The notes beneath the pieces are model-generated. The model had not been told where the DNA came from. It saw only the letters and a list, made by a program, of their open reading frames with translations, and made no database searches. Source: Microvirga sp. Mcv34 (GTDB lineage: Bacteria; Pseudomonadota; Alphaproteobacteria; Rhizobiales; Beijerinckiaceae). From it: DNA of 64,000 nt. The stretch spans positions 32,609 to 96,608 of the forward strand of contig NZ_JALJRK010000015.1 in the NCBI RefSeq assembly GCF_024519725.1, read 5' to 3'. Shown here one piece after another: positions 1-10,041 of this stretch (its first letter is position 1; each line of letters starts with the position of its first letter). Position numbers and translations under genes: made by a program.

Positions 1-98
1 AAAAGGCCCTGTCGTGGATTCGCGCCAGCCTGGCAGATCTGATTCAAGGCGAACCGGAGATCACGGCCGGGGAGATTTTGGCAACAGTGAAGCCTTGA
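1..98 (+). CDS. 3' end of an unidentified protein (partial)
   Basis: An open frame enters from the left edge and ends with TGA at 96-98, giving 31 C-terminal residues that include SLADLIQGEPEITAGEILA. Codon use is GC-rich like the neighbours, so it may be a true coding end, but the fragment is too short to identify. It lies 128 bases upstream of the branched-chain dehydrogenase operon on the same strand. It could be an unrelated upstream gene. Confidence 0.4.
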   Translation, partial: KALSWIRASLADLIQGEPEITAGEILATVKP

Positions 99-160
99 TG
101 GCGCGAGCTGTTTTGTGTGAGCTGTCGGAGCCTGTCGATAACCGGCATTTGCGCCTTTAG

Positions 161-1459
<1,299 letters not shown>

Positions 1460-1463
1460 AGCC

Positions 1464-2477
1464 ATGGCGCGCATGACGATGATTGAAGCCATCCGCGACG
1501 CCATGGACGTGATGATGGCGCGCGACGAGCGCGTCGTGGTCTTCGGCGAGGATGTGGGCTATTTCGGCGGCGTCTTCCGCTGCACGGCCGGCCTCCAGCA
1601 GAAATACGGCAAGACGCGCTGCTTCGATGCGCCGATCAGCGAAGCCGGCATCGTGGGAACGGCCATCGGCATGGCGAGCTATGGACTGCTGCCCTGTATC
1701 GAGATCCAGTTCGCCGATTACATGTACCCGGCCTATGACCAGATCGTGTCCGAGGCGGCCCGGCTGCGCTACCGCTCGAACGGCGAATTCACCTGTCCCA
1801 TGGTCATTCGGATGCCGACCGGCGGCGGCATCTTCGGCGGGCAGACCCATAGCCAGAGCCCCGAGGCCCTGTTCACGCACGTGTCGGGCCTGAAGACGGT
1901 TGTGCCGTCCAATCCCCGGGACGCCAAGGGGCTCCTGATCGCGGCCATCGAGGATCCCGATCCCGTGATCTTCCTGGAGCCGAAACGTCTCTACAACGGT
2001 CCCTTCGACGGGCATCACGACCGCCCGGTGACGCCGTGGTCGAAGCACGATCTGAGCGAAGTGCCGACGGGTCATTTCAACCTGCCGCTCGGCAAGGCTT
2101 CCATCGTGCGCGAAGGCGCCGCCGTGACGGTTCTGGCCTATGGCACGATGGTCTACGTGGCGCAGGCGGCCGCAGCGGAAACTGGGATCGACGCGGAGAT
2201 CATCGACCTGCGAACCCTGATTCCGCTCGACTTGGAAACGATTGCCGCCTCCGTCAGCAAGACGGGTCGGTGCGTGGTCGTGCACGAAGCCACCCTCACG
2301 TCCGGTTTCGGGGCGGAGTTGGCGGCTCTCGTCCAGGAGAACTGCTTCTTCCACCTGGAAGCGCCCGTCGCCCGCGTCACGGGATGGGACACACCCTACC
2401 CGCATGCTCAGGAATGGGATTACTTCCCGGGGCCGGCCCGCGTCGGCCGCGCTCTCGTCGAGACGATGGAGGCCTGA
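1464..2477 (+). CDS. bkdA2: branched-chain 2-oxoacid dehydrogenase E1 beta subunit
   Basis: This is the beta chain of the E1 heterotetramer, 337 residues, close to the family norm of about 339. The start chosen is ATG 1464 (MARMTMIEAIRDAMD), just after the E1 alpha stop; an upstream in-frame extension into bkdA1 is not credible. Features of the transketolase pyrimidine-binding domain are visible: GEDVGYFGGVF at about residues 28-38, FDAPISEAGIVG at about 54-65 and QTHSQSPEALFTH. The C-terminal transketolase domain follows (VHEATLTSGFGAE). The TGA at 2475-2477 is one base from the E2 start, so this is a tight operon. Confidence 0.93.
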   Translation: MARMTMIEAIRDAMDVMMARDERVVVFGEDVGYFGGVFRCTAGLQQKYGKTRCFDAPISEAGIVGTAIGMASYGLLPCIEIQFADYMYPAYDQIVSEAARLRYRSNGEFTCPMVIRMPTGGGIFGGQTHSQSPEALFTHVSGLKTVVPSNPRDAKGLLIAAIEDPDPVIFLEPKRLYNGPFDGHHDRPVTPWSKHDLSEVPTGHFNLPLGKASIVREGAAVTVLAYGTMVYVAQAAAAETGIDAEIIDLRTLIPLDLETIAASVSKTGRCVVVHEATLTSGFGAELAALVQENCFFHLEAPVARVTGWDTPYPHAQEWDYFPGPARVGRALVETMEA

Positions 2478-2478
2478 C

Positions 2479-3807
2479 ATGGGCGAGCACCTGATCAAAA
2501 TGCCCGATGTCGGGGAAGGAATCGCCGAGGCCGAACTGGTCGAGTGGCATGTGAAGGTCGGCGACCTCGTCCGCGAGGATGCGGTGCTGGCCGCCGTCAT
2601 GACCGACAAGGCCACGGTGGAAATTCCCTCGCCCGTCGATGGCGAGGTCCTGTGGCTCGGGGCCGATATCGGCGACGTGGTGGCCATCGGCTCGCCCCTG
2701 ATCCGGCTGAAGGTCGAAGGGGAGGGCAGCGGATCCTCCGGGAGCGGCCCGTCGGAAAAGGCGGCCGAGCCGCCTGCCAGAACCGGCGAGATCGAGGCGC
2801 AGGCGGATGGCGCAGTCAAAGTTCCGGACGCCATCGTCGAACGGCAGGCAAAAAGCACGCCGCCGCAGCCGGTTGCCGAGAAGCCGCACGCTCCCGCCGC
2901 GAGAATGCATCGCGCACCGGTGACGCGCGCCGAGGGCGAGAGGCCGGTTGCCTCTCCGGCCGTCCGGTTGAGGGCGCGGGAGGCCGGAATCGATCTGCGG
3001 CAGGTTCCGGGCTCCGGTCCCGCGGGCCGGATCACCCACGAGGATCTGGACGCCTTCTTCACCCATGGGCGCCAAGTCGCGAAGACGCCGGGGCTCGCCC
3101 AGAACACGTCCGTGGAGCACATCAAGGTCGTCGGCCTTCGCCGCAAGATCGCGGAGAAGATGGCGATAGCGAAATCGCACATCCCACACATCACCTATGT
3201 GGAAGAGGTCGATGTCACGGCGCTCGAGGATCTGCGTGCGGCGCTCAATGCGAACAAGCGCGCCGACCGACCGAAACTGACGCTGCTCCCGTTCCTCATG
3301 CGCGCGATGGTGAGGGCCATCGCCGAGCAGCCTCACCTGAACTCCGTCTACGACGATGAAGCGGGCGTGGTGCACCAGCATGGCGGCGTCCACGTCGGCA
3401 TTGCGACGCAGACGGGCTCCGGCCTCATGGTGCCGGTGGTGAAGCATGCGGAAGCGCGTGACCTGTGGGAATGTGCGGCGGAGCTGAACCGGCTCGCGGA
3501 GGCGGCCAAGTCCGGTCTCGCCACCCGTGAGGAACTGGGCGGATCAACGATCACCATCACGTCGCTCGGCGCCATGGGCGGCATCGTCACCACGCCGGTG
3601 ATCAATTATCCGGAGGTCGCCATCATCGGCGTCAACAAGATGATGGTGCGGCCGGTCTGGGACGGCTCGACCTTCATCCCCCGCAAAATAATGAACCTGT
3701 CGTCCAGCTTCGATCACCGCATCATCGACGGCTGGGACGCGGCGGTCTTCGTGCAGCGCATCAAGACGCTGCTGGAGACACCCGCCATGATCTTCGTGGA
3801 GGCTTAA
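2479..3807 (+). CDS. bkdB: branched-chain 2-oxoacid dehydrogenase E2, lipoamide acyltransferase
   Basis: This is the core dihydrolipoyl transacylase of the complex. It has 442 residues from ATG 2479; frames that extend upstream run into bkdA2. Domain order: one N-terminal lipoyl domain with the lipoylated lysine at K44 in [12 protein letters not shown]; an acidic/Pro-Ala linker; a peripheral-subunit-binding domain at about residues 155-195 ([15 protein letters not shown]...[11 protein letters not shown]); and the catalytic acetyltransferase domain. The latter ends with the active-site [11 protein letters not shown] motif, where His and Asp do chloramphenicol-acetyltransferase-type catalysis. 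A single lipoyl domain fits a branched-chain rather than a pyruvate E2. The next gene begins five bases after the stop. Confidence 0.93.
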   Translation: MGEHLIKMPDVGEGIAEAELVEWHVKVGDLVREDAVLAAVMTDKATVEIPSPVDGEVLWLGADIGDVVAIGSPLIRLKVEGEGSGSSGSGPSEKAAEPPARTGEIEAQADGAVKVPDAIVERQAKSTPPQPVAEKPHAPAARMHRAPVTRAEGERPVASPAVRLRAREAGIDLRQVPGSGPAGRITHEDLDAFFTHGRQVAKTPGLAQNTSVEHIKVVGLRRKIAEKMAIAKSHIPHITYVEEVDVTALEDLRAALNANKRADRPKLTLLPFLMRAMVRAIAEQPHLNSVYDDEAGVVHQHGGVHVGIATQTGSGLMVPVVKHAEARDLWECAAELNRLAEAAKSGLATREELGGSTITITSLGAMGGIVTTPVINYPEVAIIGVNKMMVRPVWDGSTFIPRKIMNLSSSFDHRIIDGWDAAVFVQRIKTLLETPAMIFVEA

Positions 3808-3812
3808 ATCCG

Positions 3813-5210
3813 ATGAAGGATATTTCCTGCAAGCTCCTCGTCATCGGAGCCGGGCCGGGCGGCTATGTCTGCGCCATCCGGGCCGGTCAGCTCGGGCTCG
3901 ATACGGTGATCGTCGACCCTGGCAAGCCCGGCGGCACCTGCCTCAACGTCGGCTGCATCCCCTCCAAGGCGCTCATTCATGCGGCCGAGGAATACGACCG
4001 GATCGCTCATCTGGCGCACGGCCGGAACCCTCTCGGGATCACGGCCGCGAAGCCTGAGATCGACCTATCCCAGACGATCGCCTGGAAGGACGGCATCGTC
4101 GGGCGCCTCAACAGCGGCGTGTCCGGGCTGCTCAAGAAGGCGAAGGTGAAGATCGTCCAGGGCCATGCGCGTTTTCGCGACGGCAAGACGGTCGAGGTCG
4201 AGACGGAAACGGGCCTTCAGATCATCCGGGCCGAGAACGTGGTGATCGCGACGGGATCGGCTCCCGTCGAACTGCCGAACCTGCCGTTCGGCGGGCCCGT
4301 GATCTCCTCGACCGACGCGCTTTCCTTGACCTCCGTCCCGGAACGCCTCGTCGTGGTCGGCGGCGGTTATATCGGCCTCGAACTCGGCACGGCTTTCGCA
4401 AAGATGGGCGCGACGGTGACGGTCGTCGAGGCTCAGAGCCGCATCCTGCCGCAATACGACGCGGAGCTGACGCGTCCTGTCGCCAAGAGGCTGCAGGCCC
4501 TCGGGATCGCGGTGATGACCGGCACCAAGGCGAAAGGCTTGGCGAAGGCGGGCGGCTCCTTGCTGGTCGAGGCGGAGGACGGCTCGGAAAAGGCCCTGGA
4601 GGGCGACAGGATCCTCGTCACCGTCGGCCGGAGGCCGGTCACGCGAGGATGGGGGCTGGACGAACTCGTCCTCGACATGGACGGCCCCTTCATCCGCATC
4701 GACGAGCGGTGCCAGACGTCGATGCGCGGAATCTACGCGATCGGCGACGTGACGGGAGAGCCGATGCTGGCCCATCGTGCCATGGCGCAGGGCGAGATGA
4801 CGGCCGAAATCGTCGCGGGTCACAGGCGCGTCTGGGACAAGCGCAGTATTCCGGCGGTTTGCTTCACCGATCCCGAGATCGTCACCGTCGGACTGGCGCC
4901 GGATGAGGCGCGCCGAACGGGCGTCGAGATCAAGCTGGGGCAGTTCCCGTTCTCGGCCAATGGCCGCGCGATGACCAGGATGGGCGAGGACGGATTCGTG
5001 CGGGTCGTTGCCCGCGCGGACAACCACCTGGTGCTCGGGATCCAGGCCGTTGGGCAGGGCATCTCCGAACTGGCAGCCGCCTTCAGTCTGGCGCTCGAGA
5101 TGGGCGCGCGCCTCGAGGATATCGCCGGTACGATCCATGCGCATCCGACGCAAGGAGAGGCCTTCCAGGAGGCGGCGCTCAAGGCGCTGGGAATGGAGCT
5201 TCATATTTAG
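3813..5210 (+). CDS. lpdV: dihydrolipoyl dehydrogenase (E3) of the branched-chain complex
   Basis: This FAD flavoprotein reoxidises dihydrolipoamide with NAD+. It has 465 residues. Visible are the FAD fingerprint [17 protein letters not shown] from residue 12, the redox-active disulfide [13 protein letters not shown] (C43/C48), the NAD-binding [10 protein letters not shown], the second FAD contact [17 protein letters not shown], and the C-terminal catalytic HAHPTQGE His-Glu pair. It is the last gene of the bkd operon. Its presence here suggests an E3 dedicated to this complex, as with Pseudomonas lpdV, although a general E3 cannot be excluded. The operon ends against the convergent S8 protease gene 100 bases away. 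Confidence 0.93.
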   Translation: MKDISCKLLVIGAGPGGYVCAIRAGQLGLDTVIVDPGKPGGTCLNVGCIPSKALIHAAEEYDRIAHLAHGRNPLGITAAKPEIDLSQTIAWKDGIVGRLNSGVSGLLKKAKVKIVQGHARFRDGKTVEVETETGLQIIRAENVVIATGSAPVELPNLPFGGPVISSTDALSLTSVPERLVVVGGGYIGLELGTAFAKMGATVTVVEAQSRILPQYDAELTRPVAKRLQALGIAVMTGTKAKGLAKAGGSLLVEAEDGSEKALEGDRILVTVGRRPVTRGWGLDELVLDMDGPFIRIDERCQTSMRGIYAIGDVTGEPMLAHRAMAQGEMTAEIVAGHRRVWDKRSIPAVCFTDPEIVTVGLAPDEARRTGVEIKLGQFPFSANGRAMTRMGEDGFVRVVARADNHLVLGIQAVGQGISELAAAFSLALEMGARLEDIAGTIHAHPTQGEAFQEAALKALGMELHI

Positions 5211-5309
5211 CGTGGGGTGACGATACGACAGCTTGCGATCCGGCACTAAGCTTCCATCGCCCACGCTCCACGACGAGGGGTACCGGTGAGTTCGAGCGCG
5301 GAATCGCCG

Positions 5310-7301
5310 TCAGGGAATGTCCGTGCCCGATCCCGTGGTCGAATGTGCGACGGGCGTCTCTTTGCCGCTCGGCGCGCAGAGGTTCGCGGCTTGCAGCAAT
5401 CCGTACCCATAGGTCTTGTCGCGGCCTGGTGTGCCGAGATCGAGCGTGCTGCTCTCCAGGGTTGCCCGAAGATCCGTCGCGTTCGGCGAAATGCTGGAGG
5501 CGCTGAGGATCGCTGCCGCGGCCGTTACGAACGGAACCGCATAGGAGGTGCCGCTCTTGACGGTGCTCCCGTCCGACGAGGCGACCCATAGATCCACCCC
5601 TGGGGCGGCGATATCGATGTATTCGCCCTGCGTCGCCCGCGAATAGATCGTGAGCTTCTTGTCGATCGCCGTGACGGCGATCACGCCCGGATAGGCGGCA
5701 GGATAGGACGGCTCCGCTCCCGCGCCGTTATTGCCAGCCGCCGCAAGAATGATCATGCCTTTCGCCTGGGCGGAAGCAATCGCCCGCTTCAGAACTTCAT
5801 TGGAAGGCCCGGACAGGCTCATGTTGACAATGCGGATGTCGCGCTCCGCCAAGGCTTCCAGAGCTCGCACGAGGGTCACCACGTCGGTCCGGTCCGCCGT
5901 TCCGCTGTCCCGGTAAAAGGCGTCCACTGCCACGAGACGCTCATTGGGGAGGAGGCCTGGCGTAGGGCTGTCGTTCCTGCCGACGAGGAGGGCGGCGATC
6001 GCCGTGCCATGATCCCGCTGGGACGGGCTGCCACGCAGATCGAGGCTCGGCAGGATTTCGATGGACTGCCCTTTCAGCGCGTCGTGGTCAGGATTGATGC
6101 CCGTGTCGATCACGCCAATCGTTGGGGTTGGGCTGCATTGTTCGGAAGCGGACGCGCTCCAGCCGACGAGCGAGATCGCCTCGCAGCTTGGGCCGGTGCA
6201 GTTCGCCGGCCCTTCATCCGTATAATAGTAATGATCGAGATCGACCGTCGCGTTTCCATCGACCATGCGGATCTTGCGCTCGGCCTGGCTGAGAGACATC
6301 CCCCGCGGTGGGATGAGCTGAACGACACTCGCGAGACTGCCGCTCGTCTGCTTCTCCGTCCGGAAACCCTGCGCGCTCAGGCGTGCCAAGCTGCTCGATG
6401 TCAGGCCCACCGCGACAAGCGAGTTCTTCGCTCGCGCGGGTTTGGCAAGAGACTGGCTGGCTGAGGCTACGGGCACTCTGCGAGCGGCAGACTGCACCGG
6501 GCTCGCTGGGCGGGCATTCATGCTCTTGGCCGCGGCTCGCGCCTTAGCCGCCTCGCCCGGATGCACCGAGGATTGTTTCGCACGAACGTTTGAGGATGCG
6601 GATTTGGCTTTCGAAGCGTTCGGTTGCGGTTTCGCTTTTCCGGCCGGGGCTGCCGATGGAGCCGTCAGCGCGCGAAGGCTCTCGGAGATCGCTCCGAACA
6701 GGGCCGACAATCCCCCGGTCAATGTGGGCTCCGCTTGGTTCTTGCCCGAAGAGCTTCCCGCTGTCCGGCCTAGAGCCTTTCCGTTGTCTGCACCCTTTCC
6801 TTGCCCGGCCGAACCGCTCTGGCCGGCGGGACTTCCCTGTCCCGACGGGTTCCCCGCGCTCGAAGCGGCGCCTTGCCCGGATGTATTGCCACGGGAGCCG
6901 GAATTGCCCTGCCCGGCATTGGCGCTTCCGCCACCGGGGCTGTTTCCATTGCTCGCACGCCCACCATTGCCGTTGCCCTTGTTGCTGGCGTTCCCTGCTG
7001 CGTCGCTCCGTCCTGAAGCGCCGTCGCCGCCCGCATTGCCGCTGTTCCCGGCATTGCCGTTTCCGCTATTTCCGGCGTTACCGTTCCCGTTGTTTCCGGC
7101 ATTGCCTTTGCCGCCCGAATTGCCGTTCTCGTTGCCTCCGCTGTTTCCCCGACCGCCGCCGTTGTTGCCGTCCCTGGCGATCGCGGAGGCGTTTAGCACA
7201 ATGAGATTGCCGTTCTTGGCTGTTTCGACCTGAAACTCCAGCGGGTACACGACAGTGAGGCACGATACGGCAATCAGTAGATGGCGTTGTCCTGACTTCA
7301 T
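5310..7301 (-). CDS. secreted S8 (subtilisin-family) serine protease with Asn/Gly-rich region
   Basis: The 663-residue protein starts at ATG 7301, giving a basic then hydrophobic N-terminus (MKSGQRHLLIAVSCLTVV) that looks like a signal sequence. The frame is open further upstream to 7388, but that extension has no export signal. Residues of about 40-170 are a low-complexity Gly/Asn/Ser region built from short GNAGN-type units. The C-terminal half is a subtilase domain with the full triad: Asp399 (GVIDTGINPDHD), His431 (RDHGTAIAALL) and Ser586 (SGTSYAVPF), plus the oxyanion Asn in AAAGNNGAG. It probably acts in the periplasm or outside the cell. A GGAAT-N17-CGTT promoter signature shared with the nearby ECF sigma gene ends only three bases before this start. 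Confidence 0.85.
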   Translation of the reverse strand: MKSGQRHLLIAVSCLTVVYPLEFQVETAKNGNLIVLNASAIARDGNNGGGRGNSGGNENGNSGGKGNAGNNGNGNAGNSGNGNAGNSGNAGGDGASGRSDAAGNASNKGNGNGGRASNGNSPGGGSANAGQGNSGSRGNTSGQGAASSAGNPSGQGSPAGQSGSAGQGKGADNGKALGRTAGSSSGKNQAEPTLTGGLSALFGAISESLRALTAPSAAPAGKAKPQPNASKAKSASSNVRAKQSSVHPGEAAKARAAAKSMNARPASPVQSAARRVPVASASQSLAKPARAKNSLVAVGLTSSSLARLSAQGFRTEKQTSGSLASVVQLIPPRGMSLSQAERKIRMVDGNATVDLDHYYYTDEGPANCTGPSCEAISLVGWSASASEQCSPTPTIGVIDTGINPDHDALKGQSIEILPSLDLRGSPSQRDHGTAIAALLVGRNDSPTPGLLPNERLVAVDAFYRDSGTADRTDVVTLVRALEALAERDIRIVNMSLSGPSNEVLKRAIASAQAKGMIILAAAGNNGAGAEPSYPAAYPGVIAVTAIDKKLTIYSRATQGEYIDIAAPGVDLWVASSDGSTVKSGTSYAVPFVTAAAAILSASSISPNATDLRATLESSTLDLGTPGRDKTYGYGLLQAANLCAPSGKETPVAHSTTGSGTDIP

Positions 7302-7685
7302 CGAAACGCTCACCCTTGCAGCGGAATTCCCGGTGAGATCCTCGGGAGCAGATTGGGTCCACCGGATCCAACTGGCAATAACGGCCAAGGCATAGGGTTT
7401 GTTTCATCCCGCGGAGAGGCGCAGGGAAAATCGGAAAGCCGCCAGTCCTAAGGATAGACTTGCCGGAACTATTCTTGAAACGATGTCTAATTTCGTCCTT
7501 TGATGAACATAAGATGAATAACCGCAAGGTATGATTGCGCTATGCAGTCTCCGGTGTCCATATTCGGCCGAACCCAGCGTTCCGGTTAAGTGAACTAAAC
7601 TCGAATTTGCTCTGAAACTACTTGGTGAATGACGCGTTGTCGGTTGCCGGGTGCGAAACCCGAACATTCATTCAGGAGTAAGATC
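7302..7685. promoter_or_regulatory. divergent intergenic region between S8 protease and DUF1236 gene
   Basis: These 384 bases hold no convincing gene. The part next to the protease carries the minus-strand GGAAT-N17-CGTT signature annotated separately. The 7440-7620 stretch is less GC-rich than the flanks, as expected of promoters. A CAGGAGT ribosome-binding site precedes the DUF1236 ATG. I looked for the same ECF-type signature in front of the DUF1236 gene on the plus strand and did not find it. Confidence 0.5.
7305..7330 (-). promoter_or_regulatory. ECF-type promoter signature GGAAT-N17-CGTT (S8 protease)
   Basis: On the minus strand GGAAT (7330-7326) and CGTT (7308-7305) are separated by exactly 17 bases. 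The same pair with the same spacing occurs before the ECF sigma gene (8183-8208) and before the small exported protein gene (9569-9594). The layout resembles the GGAAC-N16/17-CGTT promoters of alphaproteobacterial EcfG-type sigma factors. CGTT is only three bases from ATG 7301, so a transcript from here would be leaderless or nearly so, or translation starts further in. Confidence 0.6.
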
Positions 7686-8093
7686 ATGTCGAAGAAGTTC
7701 CTTGCCGCAGCTACTGTTCTCGCCGCTCTTGCCCCTGCGGCCGCCTTCGCTCAGTCGGGTGGCGCAGCGGCCGGTGCCGCCACGGGCGCGGTCGGCGGTG
7801 CTATCGTCGGCGGTCCGGTCGGTGCGGCCGTGGGTGGCGTGACGGGTGCCATCGTCGGCGGTATCGCGGACCAGCAGCAGCCGCAGTTCCGCCAGTATGT
7901 GACGACCCAGTCCGTCCCGTCTTACACCTACAAGGAAGAGGTGCGTGTGGGCGCGGTTCTGCCCGAGTCCGGCGTGACCTATCACGAGGTGCCGGCCCAG
8001 TACAAAGTGAAGGGCTACAAGTACACCGTCGTGAACGACACCCCCGTGCTGGTCGAGCCGAGCACCCGCAAGATCGTGCAGGTCATCCACTAA
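7686..8093 (+). CDS. exported DUF1236-family protein
   Basis: The 135-residue protein has a clear Sec signal peptide (MSKKFLAAATVLAALAPAAAFA, cleavage before QSGG), then a Gly/Ala/Val-rich segment (about residues 24-60) of repeated GAxxGAxVGG units. The C-terminal module contains PAQYKVKGYKYTVVNDTPVL and ends RKIVQVIH, the pattern I associate with DUF1236 proteins, which are common and often multicopy in Hyphomicrobiales. Function is unknown; an envelope or stress role is guessed from the adjacent protease and sigma factor. ATG 7686 was chosen because it gives the signal peptide and follows CAGGAGTAA. A strong terminator follows at 8121-8146. Confidence 0.8.
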   Translation: MSKKFLAAATVLAALAPAAAFAQSGGAAAGAATGAVGGAIVGGPVGAAVGGVTGAIVGGIADQQQPQFRQYVTTQSVPSYTYKEEVRVGAVLPESGVTYHEVPAQYKVKGYKYTVVNDTPVLVEPSTRKIVQVIH

Positions 8094-8120
8094 GTTTCAC
8101 GGTTTCTCTGACCTCGACGA

Positions 8121-8146
8121 CGGGCGGCCTCTCGGCCGCCCGTTTT
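8121..8146 (+). terminator. rho-independent terminator after DUF1236 gene
   Basis: A perfect 9-bp GC-rich stem (CGGGCGGCC, 8121-8129, with GGCCGCCCG, 8134-8142) closes a TCTC loop and is followed by TTTT. It lies 28 bases after the DUF1236 stop and separates that gene from the sigma factor promoter. Confidence 0.85.
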
Positions 8147-8182
8147 CGTATCGGGAGCGATTGCTCTTTTCCACTTGAGATT

Positions 8183-8208
8183 GGAATAAAGCGACTAGGT
8201 TCATCGTT
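8183..8208 (+). promoter_or_regulatory. ECF-type promoter signature GGAAT-N17-CGTT (sigma factor gene)
   Basis: GGAAT at 8183-8187 and CGTT at 8205-8208 are separated by 17 bases and lie 28 bases before the sigma factor ATG. The -35-like part is extended to GGAATAAA, as in the copy at 9569. Position and repetition suggest autoregulation of the sigma/anti-sigma pair, or control by an EcfG-type general stress sigma factor. Confidence 0.65.
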
Positions 8209-8236
8209 ATGGAGCAATAGGCCATGCGGAGCAGGA

Positions 8237-8728
8237 ATGCCGGCAGCCATAGGACAGGAACTGGTGGCGCTTCTGCCACGGCTGAGGCGCTTCGCGCTCG
8301 TATTGTGTCGCTCGCAACCCCTTGCGGACGATCTCGTCCAAGGCGCTTGTGAACGTGCGCTCGCCAATGCGGACAGCTGGTCCCCCGGGACCAAGTTCGA
8401 CGCATGGATGTTCCGAATTCTCCGCAATTACTGGATCGATCACCTGAGACGGATGAGAACCGAAGGTATGGCGGAAGATCTATCGCAGCAAACGCAACTT
8501 GTCGGCGATCCAGGCGAAGGGCCGATCCTGAGCAGGCTGGTCCTGTCCGAGGTCCAGCGTGCCATCGATCATTTGCCTCAAGAGCAAAGGGAGGTTCTCC
8601 TGCTCGTCTGTGCCGAGGATCTCAGCTACCGGGAGACCGCCGAGATCCTCGGTGTTCCCATTGGGACCGTCATGAGCCGCCTGGCGCGGGCGCGCAAGCG
8701 GCTGATGGAACTGACGGCGGCCGCCTAG
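8237..8728 (+). CDS. ECF-family RNA polymerase sigma factor
   Basis: The 163-residue protein shows the two-domain ECF layout. Region 2 spans about residues 15-75 (core-binding DDLVQGACERAL, then FDAWMFRILRNYWIDHLRR for -10 recognition). Region 4 spans about residues 110-160 (LPQEQREVLLLV, LSYRETAEILGVPIGTVMSRLARARKRL), the -35-binding helix-turn-helix. There is no extra C-terminal domain. A GGAG site lies five bases before ATG 8237. The gene just downstream encodes a membrane-bound anti-sigma factor. It is probably released by an envelope signal and drives the GGAAT-N17-CGTT promoters found here; that link is inference. Confidence 0.9.
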   Translation: MPAAIGQELVALLPRLRRFALVLCRSQPLADDLVQGACERALANADSWSPGTKFDAWMFRILRNYWIDHLRRMRTEGMAEDLSQQTQLVGDPGEGPILSRLVLSEVQRAIDHLPQEQREVLLLVCAEDLSYRETAEILGVPIGTVMSRLARARKRLMELTAAA

Positions 8729-8760
8729 ACGCGGACGGTATGAAAAGGGGAGCCGATAGA

Positions 8761-9516
8761 ATGTCCCAGCTACATCTCAGCGATGAGATCCTGATGGCCT
8801 TTGCCGATGGTGAACTTGACGGGCCCACGGCGACGGCCATGGCCAAGGCGATGGCCGAAGATCCTCTGGTGGCTAAGCGCGTCGTGGAATTCCAGCAAAG
8901 TCGCCGCCTGGCGCGATCCGCCTTCTCGGCCGTTTCTCTGCCCGATGTCCCGCCGCACCTGAGAGCGGCCGTGTCCGCTCAGATCGAGGCCTATGAGGGT
9001 GGGCGAAAGCCCAGCCCGGCTGCGGATGTCAAGCCGCTGAAGAGCGGCTGGTTCGGGCGACGGTCCTCATTCGTGCCCATGGCTCTGGCGGCATCGATCG
9101 CAGCTGTTGCAATCGGCTTGGGGTATTTCGCCGGATCCTGGGAGAGAGTAGGGGCCGGGGGGCTCATGGCCAGGCTGGAGAGCCCCATGGTCCACAACGC
9201 CTTGAGCAGGAGCGCCGCGGGCCAGGACGTGGAGCTGCCGTTCGGCCGGCTGCGGGTCATCTCGACTTACCACCTAGCGAATGGATCCCTCTGTCGTGAA
9301 TTCCGGCTGCAAGCTTCCCGTGAGGCGGCCGAGGCTGTTGCCTGCCGCAGAGACGAATGGAAGACGACCTTCGCTGTGGCGAAGGTGGTGAACGACGGCG
9401 ATTATGCGCCAAGCGGGGGCGACGACCTGATGGCGACCTATTTGCAGAGCATCGGTGCAGGCGAAGTCTTGGTCGGTGAAGCAGAAGCTCGGGCTCTTGC
9501 GGAGGCGAACCGCTAA
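8761..9516 (+). CDS. transmembrane anti-sigma factor
   Basis: This 251-residue protein begins with the anti-sigma signature LSDEILMAFADGELDG and a helical cytoplasmic domain (about residues 1-75). After a linker, a single membrane helix lies at about residues 104-124 (VPMALAASIAAVAIGLGYFA), followed by a periplasmic domain of about 125 residues. No HxxxCxxC zinc motif is visible. ATG 8761 was chosen over ATG 8740 because AAAAGGGGAG lies at correct spacing before 8761. The gene starts 33 bases after the sigma gene stop and shares its operon. It should hold the ECF sigma factor at the membrane until a signal, perhaps proteolysis, frees it. Confidence 0.85.
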   Translation: MSQLHLSDEILMAFADGELDGPTATAMAKAMAEDPLVAKRVVEFQQSRRLARSAFSAVSLPDVPPHLRAAVSAQIEAYEGGRKPSPAADVKPLKSGWFGRRSSFVPMALAASIAAVAIGLGYFAGSWERVGAGGLMARLESPMVHNALSRSAAGQDVELPFGRLRVISTYHLANGSLCREFRLQASREAAEAVACRRDEWKTTFAVAKVVNDGDYAPSGGDDLMATYLQSIGAGEVLVGEAEARALAEANR

Positions 9517-9568
9517 GCTTCAGCGTCAAGGTCCCTAGCCTGTATGTCCGGGAAATTTGGAGGAAGCT

Positions 9569-9594
9569 GGAATAAACCCACGCGCCGATCCGTT
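9569..9594 (+). promoter_or_regulatory. ECF-type promoter signature GGAAT-N17-CGTT (small exported protein gene)
   Basis: GGAAT (9569-9573, extended to GGAATAAA) and CGTT (9591-9594) are 17 bases apart, identical in layout to the copy before the sigma gene. CGTT is 35 bases upstream of ATG 9630, a normal distance for a promoter with a short leader. Confidence 0.65.
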
Positions 9595-9629
9595 CTCTGC
9601 TAACGCCCGGACCGTGAGAGAGTGTGAGG

Positions 9630-9980
9630 ATGAAAGCCGCGTATCATCTGGCGTTAGCTGTTCTCTCGATGGGAGCTGTTGTGGCGCCTACGACGGCACC
9701 GAACGCGACAGATCCGGTAACGGCATCGATATTCCAAGCTCATGTCATCCCGGATATCGTCAGTCATGTTGCCGCGGAAGTGTCCTCGAGACTGACCACA
9801 AATCGGCAGGGAGCGGCGGCAGATGACGTCGAACTGAGAATCTCTATCGGAGAAAGTCTCTCCCACTCCATCGAGCTGCATCCGATACCGAGGCATGAAA
9901 CCTATCGCTATGCCATGGTCGACGGACATCGGCTCATCGTCGACGCGGCATCCCGCAATATCATCTACGTCATACAATGA
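9630..9980 (+). CDS. small exported protein with DUF1236-like C-terminus
   Basis: The protein has 116 residues. The N-terminus MKAAYHLALAVLSMGAVVA is a plausible signal peptide. The C-terminus (YRYAMVDGHRLIVDAASRNI) aligns by eye with YKYTVVNDTPVLVEPSTRKI of the DUF1236 protein at 7686-8093, and both end in a short hydrophobic strand. It lacks the Gly-rich region of that protein. It sits just after the sigma/anti-sigma pair and has its own copy of the GGAAT-N17-CGTT promoter signature, so it is a likely regulon member. A GTG six bases upstream is an alternative start. Function unknown. Confidence 0.65.
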   Translation: MKAAYHLALAVLSMGAVVAPTTAPNATDPVTASIFQAHVIPDIVSHVAAEVSSRLTTNRQGAAADDVELRISIGESLSHSIELHPIPRHETYRYAMVDGHRLIVDAASRNIIYVIQ

Positions 9981-10041
9981 AAGCCCCGAGGTCATAGGGC
10001 GGGGACAATGTTGACCTGCCCGAAGAAAGGGTGGCCGGATC

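Noticed and set aside
5209..5267. AGCGTGGG/CCCACGCT inverted repeat after lpdV as terminator
   Set aside because: The arms are 43 bases apart without a T-tract; too loose to call a terminator.
6442..7233. 263-residue Pro/Leu/Ala-rich plus-strand frame
   Set aside because: It is the complement of the Gly/Asn-rich region of the S8 protease; its composition follows from that repeat.
7465..7497. GGAAC followed by CGTC as an EcfG-type promoter for the DUF1236 gene
   Set aside because: The spacing is 24 bases, outside the 16-18 expected, so it was not counted with the three N17 copies.
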